Assembly: GCF_050908995.1 (NCBI RefSeq)
Contig: NC_135124.1
Location: 1,984,001-2,048,000, forward strand
Length of the DNA stretch: 64,000 nt
DNA from: Andrena cerasifolii
Lineage: Eukaryota; Arthropoda; Insecta; Hymenoptera; Andrenidae
Reading direction: 5' to 3'
Shown: positions 10,920-22,400 of the stretch, one piece after another
How positions within the stretch are numbered: position 1 is the first letter of the stretch
Layout of the letters: each line of letters opens with the position of its first letter
The notes under the pieces: generated by a model
Database searches by the model: none
What the model was told of the DNA's origin: nothing
The model's input: only the letters and a program-made list of their open reading frames with translations
Made by a program: the position numbers and the translations under genes

Positions 10920-11331
10920 TATATGTTAAAAATGACTTTTTAAGGGTAGCAACGAAGCTCGATCCAGGACAGTTCTGGGGTAAGGACTGAGCGGTCTATC
11001 ACAGTTCGCATACCAGAGGGCATCGCCTTCCCCACTTCGTGGCCAGATCCTCCAGGGACAGAGTCCCTATTCTTTGGCAATACGGCGTCAGGCCGTTAGC
11101 CATAACGAAACTCTCTCTCTCTACATTCAAATAAGTAATCCTTCGACACCCGATAGTTGAAAGACCCAAAGTGGTCGCCAGCCATCGCCCGTCGCCAGGA
11201 CTGTTTAGTCTCATGCACCCCCATTCAGAAACACACGCAGCCTAAGTCCCAGTCATAAACCCTCGAAGGCAGGACAGCGTGGGGCCATCCGCCCTCGACC
11301 CTACCCTTAAAATTGGTGATGCTAACATATA
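10920..11331. other. Unassigned spacer between copies B and C
   Basis: This 0.4-kb stretch is less AT-rich than its surroundings and is bordered by TAAGGGTAG and CTACCCTTA words (about 10941 and 11301), which may be short inverted ends of another element. The one open frame on the minus strand (10999-11214) resembles nothing I recognise. Confidence 0.35.
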
Positions 11332-12520
11332 CAGGGTGTCCCACTAAGGAGTGGACAGCGCGATATCTCTTAAAGTATTGTCGATAAAAATATAAAAAAA
11401 ATAGGGAATTGCATGGTTCGAGGGGGCCCATTTATTAGCGCGAACGAATTTTGTTTTCGATTATTATTTTAAAAGATACGATGGTCAAGTTCGGTTTTTC
11501 AAATGGAACTATTTTTTTTGAACACCTGAGTTGATAGTGCGTTCCAAGACAAATTCAATAAGCTTGAATGTATACACTTTATTTCCACTGGTTTTTAAGA
11601 TATTGCGCTTGCAAAATTACTGATTTTCACTGGAAGAAAACCCTCTGGAATAGGAAGAACCGGGGTCGGTCTTACTGGCGCTACGGGTGGCATTGCCTGT
11701 TGAAACTGATACCTACCTGCCAAAGGTCTACGACAGGGTTCGCAGGCCCAAAAGCTGGACAATTCTTTTCCGTCAGAAATGCTACTTAGGTAGGTACAGC
11801 TGCGGTATTGAGAAGCGCATCGTTACTTTTATTTCGCACTTGCTTCTACGCTCCGATGGCCGGTTCTTTTGGGAGGGATGCAAGTTGGATTGGTTAGGTT
11901 AGGAGGAGTGAAAGTTGCTAGACTAAATTTCAACCATAGGGAGCAGATTGTATCAGAACCAATCGAATTTGCATCCCTCACAAAAGAACCGGCCATCCGA
12001 GCGTAGAAGCAAGTGCGAAATAAAAGTAACGATGCGCTTCTCGATACCGCAGATGTACCTACCTAAGTAGCATTTCTGACGGAAAAGAATTGTCCAGCCT
12101 TTGGGCCTGCCATTTCTGGCGTAGACCTTTGGCAGGTAGGTATCAGTTTCAACAGGCAATGCCACCCGTAGCGCCAGTAAGACCGACCCCGGTCCTTCCT
12201 ATTTCAGAGGGTTTTCTTCCAGTGAAAATCAGTAATTTTGCAAGCGCAATATCTTAAAAACCAGTGGAAATAAAGTGTATACATTAAAGCTTATTGAATT
12301 TGTCTTGGAACGTACTATCAACTCAGGTCTTCAAAAAAAATAGTTCCATTTGAAAAACCGAACTTGACCATCGTATCTTTTAAAATAATAATCGAAAACA
12401 AAATTCGTTCGCGCTAATAAATGGGCCCCCTCGAACCATGCAATTCCCTATTTTTTTTATATTTTTATCGACAATACTTTAAGAGATATCGCGCTGTCCA
12501 CTCCTTAGTGGGACACCCTG
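11332..12520. mobile_element. Fold-back element, family F, copy C (1.19 kb), mosaic right arm
   Basis: It has the same ends and TA flanks as A and B. The left arm has the second variant (GACAGGGTTCGCAGG). The right arm is mixed: the part next to the centre matches variant 1 (CCATTTCTGGCGTAGAC), while the distal part matches variant 2 (GTATCAGTTTCAACAGGCAA and GTAGCGCCAGTAAGACCGAC). This suggests gene conversion between arms or copies. Confidence 0.9.
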
Positions 12521-12668
12521 TATATATATAGTTTATATTATATAGTTTACTGGTGTTTTAGTAGTTCAATAGTTCATTTTCTTTTTATTTGGTTTGCCTT
12601 TTGCTATAATAATGGATTCAACAAGAAATGGTAAGTTGTACATTAAGAATTTTTTTTTTATATGTATA

Positions 12669-14560
12669 TTACACTTGTTTTTCTATATACATAGTATCCG
12701 GTAAGTTTTTAAAAGCAACCTGTGCATTGCAATTCCAGGCAAAAGCAACATCGGCTTTTAGAAGCTGGGTTAACGGCTTAGCAATTGTAGCCATCTGAGG
12801 AATGAACCGACGATAATACCCGATGAGCCCCAAAAATTGCTTTATGTTCTTTTTAGTTTTGGGGACTGGGAAAAGTTTTACTGCCTCAATTTTAGCGGGA
12901 TCAGGTTTTACCCCTTCCGTTGAAATAATATGGCCTAGATAAGATACCTCACGCCTCAAAAATGGACACTTTTCAGGTTGCAACATTAAATTGGAGTTTT
13001 GTAACCGAACCAGGAGATTTCGCAACTTCCGCGAATGCTCGTCCAAAGAGTCAACATAAATAACGACATCATCCATATACGCGAAGAGCTCCACTCCCTG
13101 CAAACCAGACAAGACCAGGTCCATGCACCTTTGGAAGGTGGCCGGGGCATTCTTTAACCCAAATTCTATTGAACTCGAAATGGCCACTAGGGACAGAGAA
13201 TGCAGTCTTTGACCTAGATTGAGCAAATCAAGAACGGTGAAATATTTCGCTGCTCCGAGTTGGTCCAAAATTTCCGTGATGTTCGGCAGCGGGTAAGCGT
13301 CGTTAATAGTTTTCTTATGTAACATGCAATAATATATTACCATCCGCTAACGCGGATTACCCTTCGAGTCGGTTTTTAGGGACCACCCAAATGGGCGAGT
13401 TATAAGGTGGACCCGATGGACGAATAACATTACTTTCGAGTAAGGTTCCCACTTGTTTTCTAATTTCTTCCTTACGAATAAGGGGAAATCGATACTGTTT
13501 TGTGTTGATTGGAATTTCATCCGTTGTTACTATTGTATATTTCAGGGCACAGGTGGAATTCAATTTATCAGATGGGAGGTAAAATTGATAGGGAAATCGA
13601 TTCACCATTTCAAGTATACTAGTTCGCTCAACTTCACTAAGATGATCTAAAGCAGCGCTGTCCAGGGTAAAAGCCCCTCACGCGCCTGCTTCCCCTTCCA
13701 ATCTTTCTTTCGCGCAACGTGCCTTCCGTTGTCAAGGAGACCACGTGACGCTACGAAGGCTGCCATGACGGGCTAGCCGGGCTAACGTCTTCGCGGTCAG
13801 CGTCGCGCGGTATCCCTGACAACGCGGACGAGAGTGGGAGAACCCCAAGCTCCCGCGAGAGCGACCTTGGACAGCGCTGATCTAAAGTTAGTAGCTTTAC
13901 TATTTGAAATAATCTGGAAGCGTCAGACTTTGACTGGTCCATATTGGCTTTTTCTTTCCGAGGTAAACGCGGTACTGATTGACCCTCCGCGAAGGCTTCT
14001 AATTCGATTGGGGGTACTGTTACATTAACGTGGTTAGGAGTAGTGTTGATCGCAAAAATTTTGGCAAACCCGTGTTGTTCAGCAACTAATGCTTCCCCAA
14101 TATAGACCTGGATCAGTTAAAAGTTTCCTCGCATAACCCTCCTTAACTTCCGGGTTTTTGACGGGAAGAGCTATTAGGCATTTCGAACGGGGAGGCAGTT
14201 TGAAAGAAGATGTCGAAAGAAGAAAATGTTCGTCATCAATTTGAAGAGTGTTGGATTCGTTATCATCGAATTTTATTATAGCATTTCTGTTTTCTAGGAA
14301 CAGCATGCCCAGTATGCCTGTTTCAGCGATTGGAAAATCTTCGTCTGCCACTTGAAATTTTACATCAGCATTATGTACTGACAGAATGACTTCACCGAGT
14401 GTGCGTAAACTTCCCGACTCAATACCAGTAAGGTCATAGGTAACATTAGTGTTCACTACCTCAGTAGAAGTTTTTACTATTTCGCTTTATTAAATTGAGT
14501 TGTGAGCCAGTGTCAATGAGAAAATTTAGTTTAATTACTGGTAGGTAACTGGACCCCTTC
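12669..14560 (-). pseudogene. pol (protease and RT) of Gypsy retrotransposon 2
   Basis: A protease active-site context (FLIDTGSQLNLIK) is read near 14480-14520 on the minus strand, followed after a stop by 14456-14079 (ETGILGMLFLENRNAIIKF). RT begins at 13608 (YRFPLIRKEEIRKQVG, NSPIWVVPKN), shifts frame near 13345-13357, and continues in 13343-12669. That part has NDAYPLPNITEILDQLG, the catalytic FAYMDDVVIY, and IKQFLGLIGYYRRFIPQMA. The coding region stops after the RT thumb. It is inactive because of the frameshifts, the MITE insertion and the 3' truncation. Confidence 0.8.
13653..13879. mobile_element. hAT-type MITE, 227 bp, 8-bp TSD ATCTAAAG
   Basis: Ends are CAGCGCTGTCC and GGACAGCGCTG. 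ATCTAAAG flanks both sides exactly (13645-13652 and 13880-13887). The CAG start and 8-bp duplication fit hAT transposition. It lies within Gypsy element 2 and is therefore younger than it. Confidence 0.9.
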
Positions 14561-15756
14561 ACTTGAATTTAGAAGCAAGCTCGCTGGGTTTGGCACTGGC
14601 AATCAAAAGTTCGCTCCGTGTCGCACCCTTCCGCGGAGTCGTCTTTGAGTTTAAATCATCCGAATGAGAACATTCGCCGAGAGGTCGAAGGGTATCCAAA
14701 TTCTGCTTTTTAAAACAATCGGTTTCCGCATGACCGGTTTTCTTATAAAACCCACATCTCTCTTCCCTGCGAACTCCATAACCCACTCGATCCCTTCCGA
14801 CAGATCGACACTGATATTCGTTTTATAGACTTTCACACTCCGAATGGAAGGTTTTGATTTCCTTTTTGCCGTTTTCTTTGCTCAAGTAAAAACGGATGAT
14901 GTCGTTAGAAATTCCCTTAATAAAGCTGATCATTGCAGAGTTCCTTAGCAAGTCGTTAACTCCTACCAATTGTTCCGCGTTATACATGTCCATGGCGGTT
15001 TCCAATCCGCCGTTTAATGTTTCACTCACCCTTGTCCCGAATACGTCTACCGACTCATTAGCGTTTTGATGCAACTGCATTAGTTGAGCATTAAAACTTT
15101 GGACATTGAACGAAGTGAACGTAAAACTTTTTAAGAAGACCAAATAGCTCGTCCAGCATTTCAGACTCCTCACTATTAGATAATACCAATTTTGCATGTC
15201 CTTCCATTTTGTTCCGAATTAAAAAGAGTAGATTCTGACGATCTTAGGGCCTGACTTTCGAAACTACCAACCTACATTGCTTAATGAAATGATCCAGGGA
15301 GCTTGATTTCGCATCAAATTTAGGATTTGAATCCTTCATTAACTTTAATGAAAGGTGGGATTCAGACGGGACAGCTAACTGATTTGAAGAATTTTGTTGT
15401 GTAATTTCTGCAGAACGTGGCTGAACATTCAATTCGCTTGAGTTTATAACGGGGCGGTCAATCTGCACCGGCACAATGCTCATCTCTTGGGGCTGTGTCG
15501 CGCAAATTGGAGGCTCGCAGATAGCCGGAGCGGTCTCGATTTAACATGGTAAAGAACGATCACTCTGTACAGGGGAACTAGCAGGGGTACTTGTTTCTGT
15601 CGGTAAGAAACTCAGTTCTGGGGTTTGTGAATTATCTATAAGACCGTCCGACCGCGTTGTCTCCCTTGATATATTTTCTACTTCGAACTCTTGCAATTTA
15701 CGCGAAAGGAATAATCGCTTTCTCCTTAGTTTTAACATCTTTCTAGGGTCGCGCAA
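14559..15756 (-). pseudogene. gag of Gypsy retrotransposon 2, multiple frameshifts
   Basis: Open fragments at 15541-15756, 15244-15483 (with KFDAKSSSLDHFIKQCRL, a gag segment style seen in insect Gypsy elements), 14823-15197 and 14559-14786 are separated by stops and frame changes. The last carries a nucleocapsid-like CCHC finger in which the second Cys appears replaced (CGFYKKTGHAETDC). No complete gag can be read. Confidence 0.65.
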
Positions 15757-16290
15757 CGTTTTAACAATATAATACGAAACGCAAACGCAATCGAATCGAA
15801 TTGAAATATTTTAACAAGCGTATGAACCAAAAATTGAACAATTAAACAGTAAATAATATTTCTCACACAGATCTTGGTCAAATGCAGTCTTGAACTCGAC
15901 GCCGTTACCACCACGAGTACGCGTAAGCCTGGGGGGAAATTCGCTGCGTGGCCACACGAACTCACACTCCTCTGATATTCATCCGCGTTCCTGGGGAAAC
16001 CACGCCAAAACCCAGGAAAGAGGGGCTGCACTCGCGAGGACTTCGTGACTCCCCGTTCAGCAAGCTGACGAAATCTTCTGAGATGATCGGTCTCCCACGA
16101 ATAAAAGGTGTTGCGATCCTCGCCCTAGCGGTGTTTAGCGTAAGCTCTAAGAGCGCGAAGTTAGAACCGAGCCAATTAAATTTATTAGGAAACGAGTTAA
16201 GGGTGAATATTTCAACATTAGATGTTTACCTTCGCCTCTTTCTTGAACGCTCGAAAAGATTTGTATTAATAAACATTAGAATTAATGAAA

Positions 16291-16513
16291 AGAGGAACGT
16301 ATGAAGAAGCTTGTTTCTTCTCCTCGCAATTCGTCATAGACCTTATACCAAACTGAACGTTATAATAAAATCCAGCTCTGATTCCTACAATTTCCTCATT
16401 CTGTTTCTTATAGTTTAAAATTATTCGACAACTTAATTTAGCTTCTATTCATTAAGTTCATTGAGTTTTGGGTTATTCGTTACAAGTTATTGAATTCATT
16501 TAAATCTACACAT
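16291..16513. other. AT-rich stretch without recognised content
   Basis: No coding or repeat signature is seen apart from its position after the LTR-like remnant. Confidence 0.4.
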
Positions 16514-16625
16514 TTTGCGAGCAGAGCCCTTTTGGGTTCCACGAGCGCCGAACCAACGCCGAAATTCTCATGAGTTTCCCCAGGCGGCCGCGTAACAGCA
16601 CGAGTTTCCCCAGGCGGCCGCACAA
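16514..16625. repeat. Dispersed repeat R, copy 1
   Basis: The sequence around GAGCAGAGCCCTTTTGGG, GCGCCGAACCAACGCCGAAA and TTTCCCCAGGCGGCCGC recurs at 18876-18960. This copy has the last word duplicated. It may be a fragment of an LTR and leader, but the parent element is not identified. Confidence 0.65.
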
Positions 16626-16630
16626 CAGTA

Positions 16631-16661
16631 GTGATCCTCCAGGGACTAGGGAGTGATCGGA
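16631..16661. repeat. Single end of the GTGATCCTCTAGGG MITE family
   Basis: GTGATCCTCCAGGGACTAGG then GAGTGATCGG matches one terminus of the elements at 2806 and 44458 with a small insertion. No opposite end was found nearby, so this is a remnant. Confidence 0.5.
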
Positions 16662-16787
16662 AAATGTGTCTGTCATGTTGTCCTAAAGCGGAAGTCACAT
16701 ATATAGACGGAGCGTAAGCTGAGGTGGGTGGCAAGGTTCAAAGTAAGGGGAACGATACGAGTACATCGAGTAACGCAGTGGTTATAC

Positions 16788-17082
16788 CATTGAGCTATAA
16801 GAATACCTGGAGAGAGAACAGACCAATGGCGTCCGGTCCGAGAAAGAGGGAAGTAAGGGGTGAACCTATCTCTGTCTTACAACAGGCTATGAATATATAG
16901 TGCATGTGAGTGAAGTTATCTACAAACACAAAATACATACATAACACAGAGAGTACAGATAGAGAGGGATAATAGGAAGAAGAAGGATAGGTTCACCCGT
17001 TATCTTCTATTTCCCTCGGACCGCTGTCGACTCTATTTCTTCCCACTGCTGTTCTCTCTCTAGGTATTCTTATAGCTCAATG
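16788..17082. mobile_element. hAT-type MITE with CATTGAGCTATAAGAA ends, copy 1
   Basis: Perfect 16-bp inverted ends CATTGAGCTATAAGAA / TTCTTATAGCTCAATG enclose a 295-bp element. GGTTATAC flanks both sides exactly (16780-16787 and 17083-17090). A diverged copy lies at 46174-46462. It has no coding potential. Confidence 0.9.
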
Positions 17083-17110
17083 GGTTATACATGCCGAATG
17101 CATCCGAAGT

Positions 17111-17353
17111 AGAACACTAAAGAGGAGAGTATGCGCATCCGCCATATTGGGTCCTCTAGAGAGAGAATATTATTGAGTACCCGCCTTTTTGGCTATTGTC
17201 AAATCTGACAAATCACTTTATGAACAAAATATGCGTTGTTGATATTGATGCATAGTAGCACGACACATTATTAGAGTATTTTATTACATTTAAGTTTGTA
17301 TTTGGTTTATAAAGCGAATTTGACAATATTCAAAAAGGCGGGTACTCAATAAC
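17111..17353. mobile_element. Fold-back MITE, family M, truncated copy
   Basis: It starts GAACACTAAAGAGG, then CATCCGCCATATTGGGTCCT, then an inner pair TTATTGAGTACCCGC / GCGGGTACTCAATAA (17171-17353). The outer right arm, present in the relative at 62267-63866, is missing; the sequence passes directly into a 5S-like segment at 17354. Confidence 0.7.
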
Positions 17354-17455
17354 ACCGGTTCCCGTAAGATCACCGAAGTTAAACATCACGGGGCGGCGTA
17401 CTGGGGAAAGATGGGTGACCATCACCTGTCTCCCGGTGTGTCGCTGCTGCTGGGA
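17352..17455 (+). repeat. 5S rRNA-like sequence, copy 1 (SINE head or pseudogene)
   Basis: CACCGGTTCCCGTAAGATCA and CACCGAAGTTAAACATCACG, followed by a GGGAAAGATGGGTGACC segment, parallel the central and 3' part of metazoan 5S rRNA, including the internal promoter A-box-like AGTTAAACAT. The first 40 bases of 5S rRNA are missing. It resembles the head of the retroposon at 49274, so it is more likely a truncated copy of that element than a 5S gene. Where the copy ends beyond about 17455 is unclear. Confidence 0.65.
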
Positions 17456-17831
17456 CCCGAAGGAGAGAGGAGGGAAGAAGGAAAAATGACTATCGTTCGT
17501 TGGGTAATATAAGCGAAATGCTTGAAACGCCATCCCGTGTGTTAGAAACACACAGGAAAACAGAAAATACAAATAGTGCTCTATCCGAAGCTAACCGACG
17601 CGCCTGTATCTGAACCTCTGCCTTTTCCCCTCCAAGCCTAGGGTAGTCCCAATTAGCGTACTTTGACGCCGACTTGCTCATAAAGGAATTAATTACTTAC
17701 TTCTATTACTTTAATTTTGCTTGGAGAAACTTTATATTGGTGTTTTGAACTTTTCTCTTTAATAAGGCATTTTTCGGGTTGAAAATGTTAATGTTTCATA
17801 TTTTTTTAATTGAAATAAAAATCCATGTTTT
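17456..17831. other. Intergenic stretch, content unknown
   Basis: No ORF with protein-like character and no recognised repeat ends. It may include the body of the 5S-headed element. Confidence 0.4.
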
Positions 17832-18815
17832 TGTCCCAATTACCGTGCCCTGAAAAATGCGGTGTTTCTATTCCTGTGCCCCCAATTATCGTGCCCTTCT
17901 TTGAATAGCGTTCCCGCAGTTATGTTATGTCTTTGAACTTTGAACTTGTAAGAATTCGTAATCAATGTGGAAAACAGAATAAGTTGAAAAACATATATTT
18001 TGACGAGTTCGGTGTGGGTTGGATAGAACGTGTCTCGAGTCGTGGTCTGTACAAGACTGGCTGTTCTTGAGCGGGAGATCCTTGCGTTGACGCCATTGAC
18101 ATCTCCTTAAGGCCCTATCTAATTTATGACGGGCCTGGCATCACGTTGTCCTGACTCGGCGTCGCCGTGCTCGCCTTTTGGATAAACAGTCGCATTCGGC
18201 TGCCATCGTTCGTCGAATAGTGTCGGATTTCCTAACAAACTGTTCAAAACATTGTTTTGCCCTACCAGAGGTGTTTTTATGTAATTTTAATATGAACTTT
18301 TCATTACAAAAGCAAAATATGCAAATATAAATTTCTGTTCACCCGTTCTGAGAAATGAAAGTAAGGTTAGGTTTAGCAGTTACAGAGGGAGCCAGTGGGC
18401 ACGGTAATAGGGACAAGCGTTAAATTCCAGTCCCTATTACCGAATTGACTTTAAAAATACGAAAACATTTCAAAAGTGCTCATTTTGCTATTTTTCATAA
18501 AACTTGGATCTTTTATGATATAATAACCACAAGTGCAAATCATGATAATTATCAATTTATTCACTTCTGTAAAGTACGTGTTCCTTACAGTTTCCGGTAA
18601 GAATTTAGGTAAATCCATCGAAATCTTCATAAGCATTTTTGAATTTTTTTTTACTATGCTTTAATTGTTTAAAAATGCAACCTTCTCATTTGTAACACAT
18701 ACATTAATAGTTTATCTTAATTAAAAAAAAATCTTCCCTTATTTATTTATGCGAGTTATTTTGCACTTTAAGCGTAAAGGCACGGTAAAAAAGACAGGGC
18801 ACGGTAATCAGGACA
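17832..18815. mobile_element. Putative DNA element, about 1 kb, with 20-bp inverted ends
   Basis: TGTCCCAATTACCGTGCCCT at the left pairs with AGGGCACGGTAATCAGGACA at the right. A further GGCACGGTAATAGGGAC word lies at 18397. No transposase or clear target duplication was seen. Confidence 0.5.
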
Positions 18816-18875
18816 TCTACCCTACCTTCCCCTCGCCGATAGTCTAAACTTCTGATCCGTCTATATATGTCTATG

Positions 18876-18990
18876 AGCAGAGCCCTTTTGGGCTCCACGG
18901 GCGCCGAACCAACGCCGAAATTCTCACGAGTATCCCCAGGTGGCCGCGCATCACTTTTCTCTTTGAGCGGCAATCTAGCGGCCGCCAGAT
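18876..18990. repeat. Dispersed repeat R, copy 2
   Basis: It shares GAGCAGAGCCCTTTTGGG, GCGCCGAACCAACGCCGAAA and CCCCAGG-GGCCGC with 16514-16625, without the duplicated end. Confidence 0.65.
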
Positions 18991-19430
18991 GAACTAAAAC
19001 GAAAAAGTCACACATTCTGAACAGGAGTCGGAACCATGGACCTACTTAAGTCCATGGTCGGAAATTTATAAATAGTTATAAAACTGTCATACATACATAA
19101 CCTAAAAATATTCTGTCGAGAGAAAATAATAGTACATACAAGTGTGTAATTCAATAGCATACATTTCGAAATATTATGAAACCTTGAACATGCGTCTCTC
19201 TGCTTTGTAATTTTAAATATGCAATTCACATATTTAATCTATAATTGATATTGTACAATACTGTAAGAAATGCATTAGTTAATGTTTTATTCAGATATAT
19301 TGTCTCACTGTATCATTAATAAATCTGAATTTTAATTTACTTTTTATTGCACTTTGGCTCATGCAGAAATAAGTTTCTTTGAAGAAATAATTTAAATCAA
19401 TTCGTTGAGTGGTATTAATATTCTTAAATA
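18991..19430 (+). promoter_or_regulatory. Upstream region of PRPF18
   Basis: AT-rich DNA before the PRPF18 start codon. It presumably holds the promoter and 5' UTR, but no TATA box or other element can be assigned with confidence. Confidence 0.3.
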
Positions 19431-22400
19431 ATGGATATTCTAAGGGCGGAGATATTGAAAAAACGCAAACAGTTGGAAGAAAGCAATGTTCTGGTAATAC
19501 ATAAACTTACATCATATGTGTCTTCCAAAAAATTTCACATTCTATTTCATTGACAATGTTCCATTAATATTACAGCAAAACAACAAAAAGTATTTTAAAA
19601 GAGGTGAGCTAATATCAAAGGATACGGAAGTGAAAGAAATTCAAAAGAGCAGTGACGAAGATATTAAAGTCAACATGTCTCAACAACTAGAAGAATGTTT
19701 AACAGAGGGTAGTTCTGAACATTTAATGTTACCTAGGCATGAAGTCATTAAAAGGTTACGTGAAAGGGGAGAACCAATATTATTGTATAGCGAATCAGAA
19801 ATAGAAGCATTTAAACGATTAAGAAAATGTGAAATTCTTGAACCTGAAGTAAACAAGGTATGGTATTTACACGAATGGTAGTTGGAACTATATTATAAAT
19901 TATGACATATTTATAAGGCCTAAATATTTAACTGATTCACTCTAAATGAAATGAATTTCAAGTTAGAAACTACTCTTGTTGTAATGTTTTCTTTCTGTGA
20001 AATTACAGTTCTATCATTAGATCACATGAAATCACGATCCACAAAATTCTAAATACTATAACGTAGAGTAGGGTGGGCCGAAAAAATCAAATTTTCGAAA
20101 CTCAAAACAGCTCACTGCGGAAAAGTTGCATCTGGGGATCACAAATGGAGGCAAAAAAAATTTTTTAAAATCGGTCAATACTTGACCAGGCCCAAACAGG
20201 GTCAAAGTCTTTAATTTTGTACCACGTTTCGCAACTTCTGTATATTTTGATAAAATTTGCATAGTTCACAGTTGAGCATCAGTAAGTATTATTTAAGCAC
20301 ATAAACACGTGAAATAGTGTGTTATATATTGTCACAAAGCTGAGTATCTAAGTGTTTCTATTTTGAGACGTAACACGGTTGTAGTAAAAGAGGAACATAT
20401 TTCATTACTTCAAGAGCCGGTTCAACAGCCTGTTTGATCTGTAGCACTCAATAGCCATTTCTTATAGATTTTTGCGCGAATGTTGTGAAAACGAATCCGC
20501 AAACCGTTTGTCATGGCCATCACCCCCTCTGTTTTCGAGAAATTCGGTTTTGAAAAAAAAATGTAAATTTTCTACTTTGGACATCTTTTGAGTTCAAACA
20601 GTAATAGTTATTCGGTTGCTTGTTCCGTCAAATTATTCAATGTACCCTCGCTAACACAACGATATAAGTTATTATTGGATTATAAACATTTAAATAAGTT
20701 TAGGCTGTACTTCCGAATGGCCCCAGTAGCCAATCGACACGAGATTTGTGGGGACGGGTGGGAAGGGTGTTTGGACCCTAAATCTAAAATTGTTGCTTCG
20801 GGAATTTATTAGTTTACGAGACATTAATAAAAAACTTTTAGTATTTCTGTTGCCTTATTCCGACATTATGCATTCCACTTTCCAACTTGTTCTGGATATT
20901 AGTATTGGTTGGGGCTAGATTAGTGCGGGGGGCGCGTAAAGCGATGTAATTTTGGAGATTTGAACCAGAAACTTGGAGATGCGATCCATCCTATTATACA
21001 CGGTGGATACCTATTACTTTATTGATAGGCAATACTCTAGGAGGGTGATTCTACAGGTCAAAATAAGACGAAAATATAGAATACAATTTTTTAATATCGC
21101 GCTTCGTTTTCGAAAAAATTGGCTTTGAATTTCAACTAAATATGCATGCCATTTAGGCGCATGAGGGGCACGCGGAAGTAAGGGGAACGCGTCCAGCTGT
21201 CCGTAGGACAAATTGGGGGGGAAGGCAGAATGGAACCCCGTTAGGGCTACCTATATGCAATTTAAAAAAATAATTTATAAAAAAAAATGAATAATTTTTT
21301 TATTAATATTTCGGAAACTAATAAATTCCCGAAGCTACAATTTTAGATTTAGGGTCCACACCCCCTTACCACCCATCCTCTCAAGCCTCGTATCGATCGG
21401 CCACTGGGGCCATTCGGAAGTATATCCTAAGTTTCAATAACGATCAAAGGGAAAACGACACCCGAAATGCACCAATTTTTGCAGATATCTATACTATTAC
21501 ATAAAGAGAGAGCCGATTTTTATGTTCGCGCAAAACTCAAGACCTATTGAACCGATTTTCCTCAAATTTTAACACGTTATTCGTGGATACTCTAGGACGG
21601 ACATAGGCATGTCTCAAAAACGCGTTATTAACATGGAACGAAGAAGCGTCTGGTATATGTTGCGCTAGACGAGAAGTAAATCTCTCAAAGGAGAGAATGT
21701 TATCTTTTCCGAAAAATTATGAAGAAATTAACTTTTTTTCAAAATACTTAAATTCCTTAAAAGATATTAATTCTAGGAGGAAATCTGACTACTACACGCG
21801 ATGCAGCAGACATTTTTCCCCTGGAAGTCATCAACAGAAGTGGTAAGATACGTTTTGTTTTCAATACAGAAGCCAACAGCGGCGGGCGTGCCCACTGCCG
21901 CTCAGCGACAGAATCGCTTAAACGCGCGCGACTACCACTGTCGGCGCTGCACGTTTTGCCAACCTCTTTCGCTACGGTATTGGAAACAAAACGTGACTTA
22001 CCACTTTTGCTGGTGTTTTCCGAAAAAAAATGTCTGCTGCATCGCGTGGAGTAGTCAGATTTTCTCCTAGACCCTTAGTTTCGGAAATAAATTGAAAAAT
22101 ATCTTCAAAAATGGGTGCACTTCGGGTGTCATTTTCCCTTTGATCGATGTTTAAACATATTCAAATGTTCATAATGCAATAATAACTAATATCGTTGTAT
22201 TCGGGACAGTTCATAGAATAATTTGACGTAACGAACAACCGAATAAGTATTACCGTTTTGACACAAAAGATGTTCAAATTTGAAAATTTGCAGTTTTTTT
22301 TTCAAAATCGAATTTCTCAAAAACTGAGGATGATGGCGACAAACGGTTTGCGGATTCGTTTTCAAACAAGCTGTTGAATCGGCTCTTGAAGTAATGAAAT

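Larger units (their letters stand above)
12660..16300 (-). mobile_element. Gypsy-class LTR retrotransposon 2, truncated and degenerate
   Basis: Minus-strand order: probable LTR remnant (15760-16300), gag (15756-14559), protease, then RT ending abruptly near 12669, so RNase H and integrase are missing. Several frameshifts and stops are present, and a 227-bp hAT MITE (13653-13879) is inserted between protease and RT. The right border is uncertain. Confidence 0.7.

Noticed and set aside
8688..12165. Repeated 66-110-codon frames beginning MYTLYFHWFLRY or MALPVE
   Set aside because: They recur in both arms of the fold-back copies, on both strands and with shared variants. They track the repeat and not a gene.
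17352..17455. Functional 5S rRNA gene
   Set aside because: The first 40 bases are missing and the match weakens after about 90 bp; no spacer array is present.
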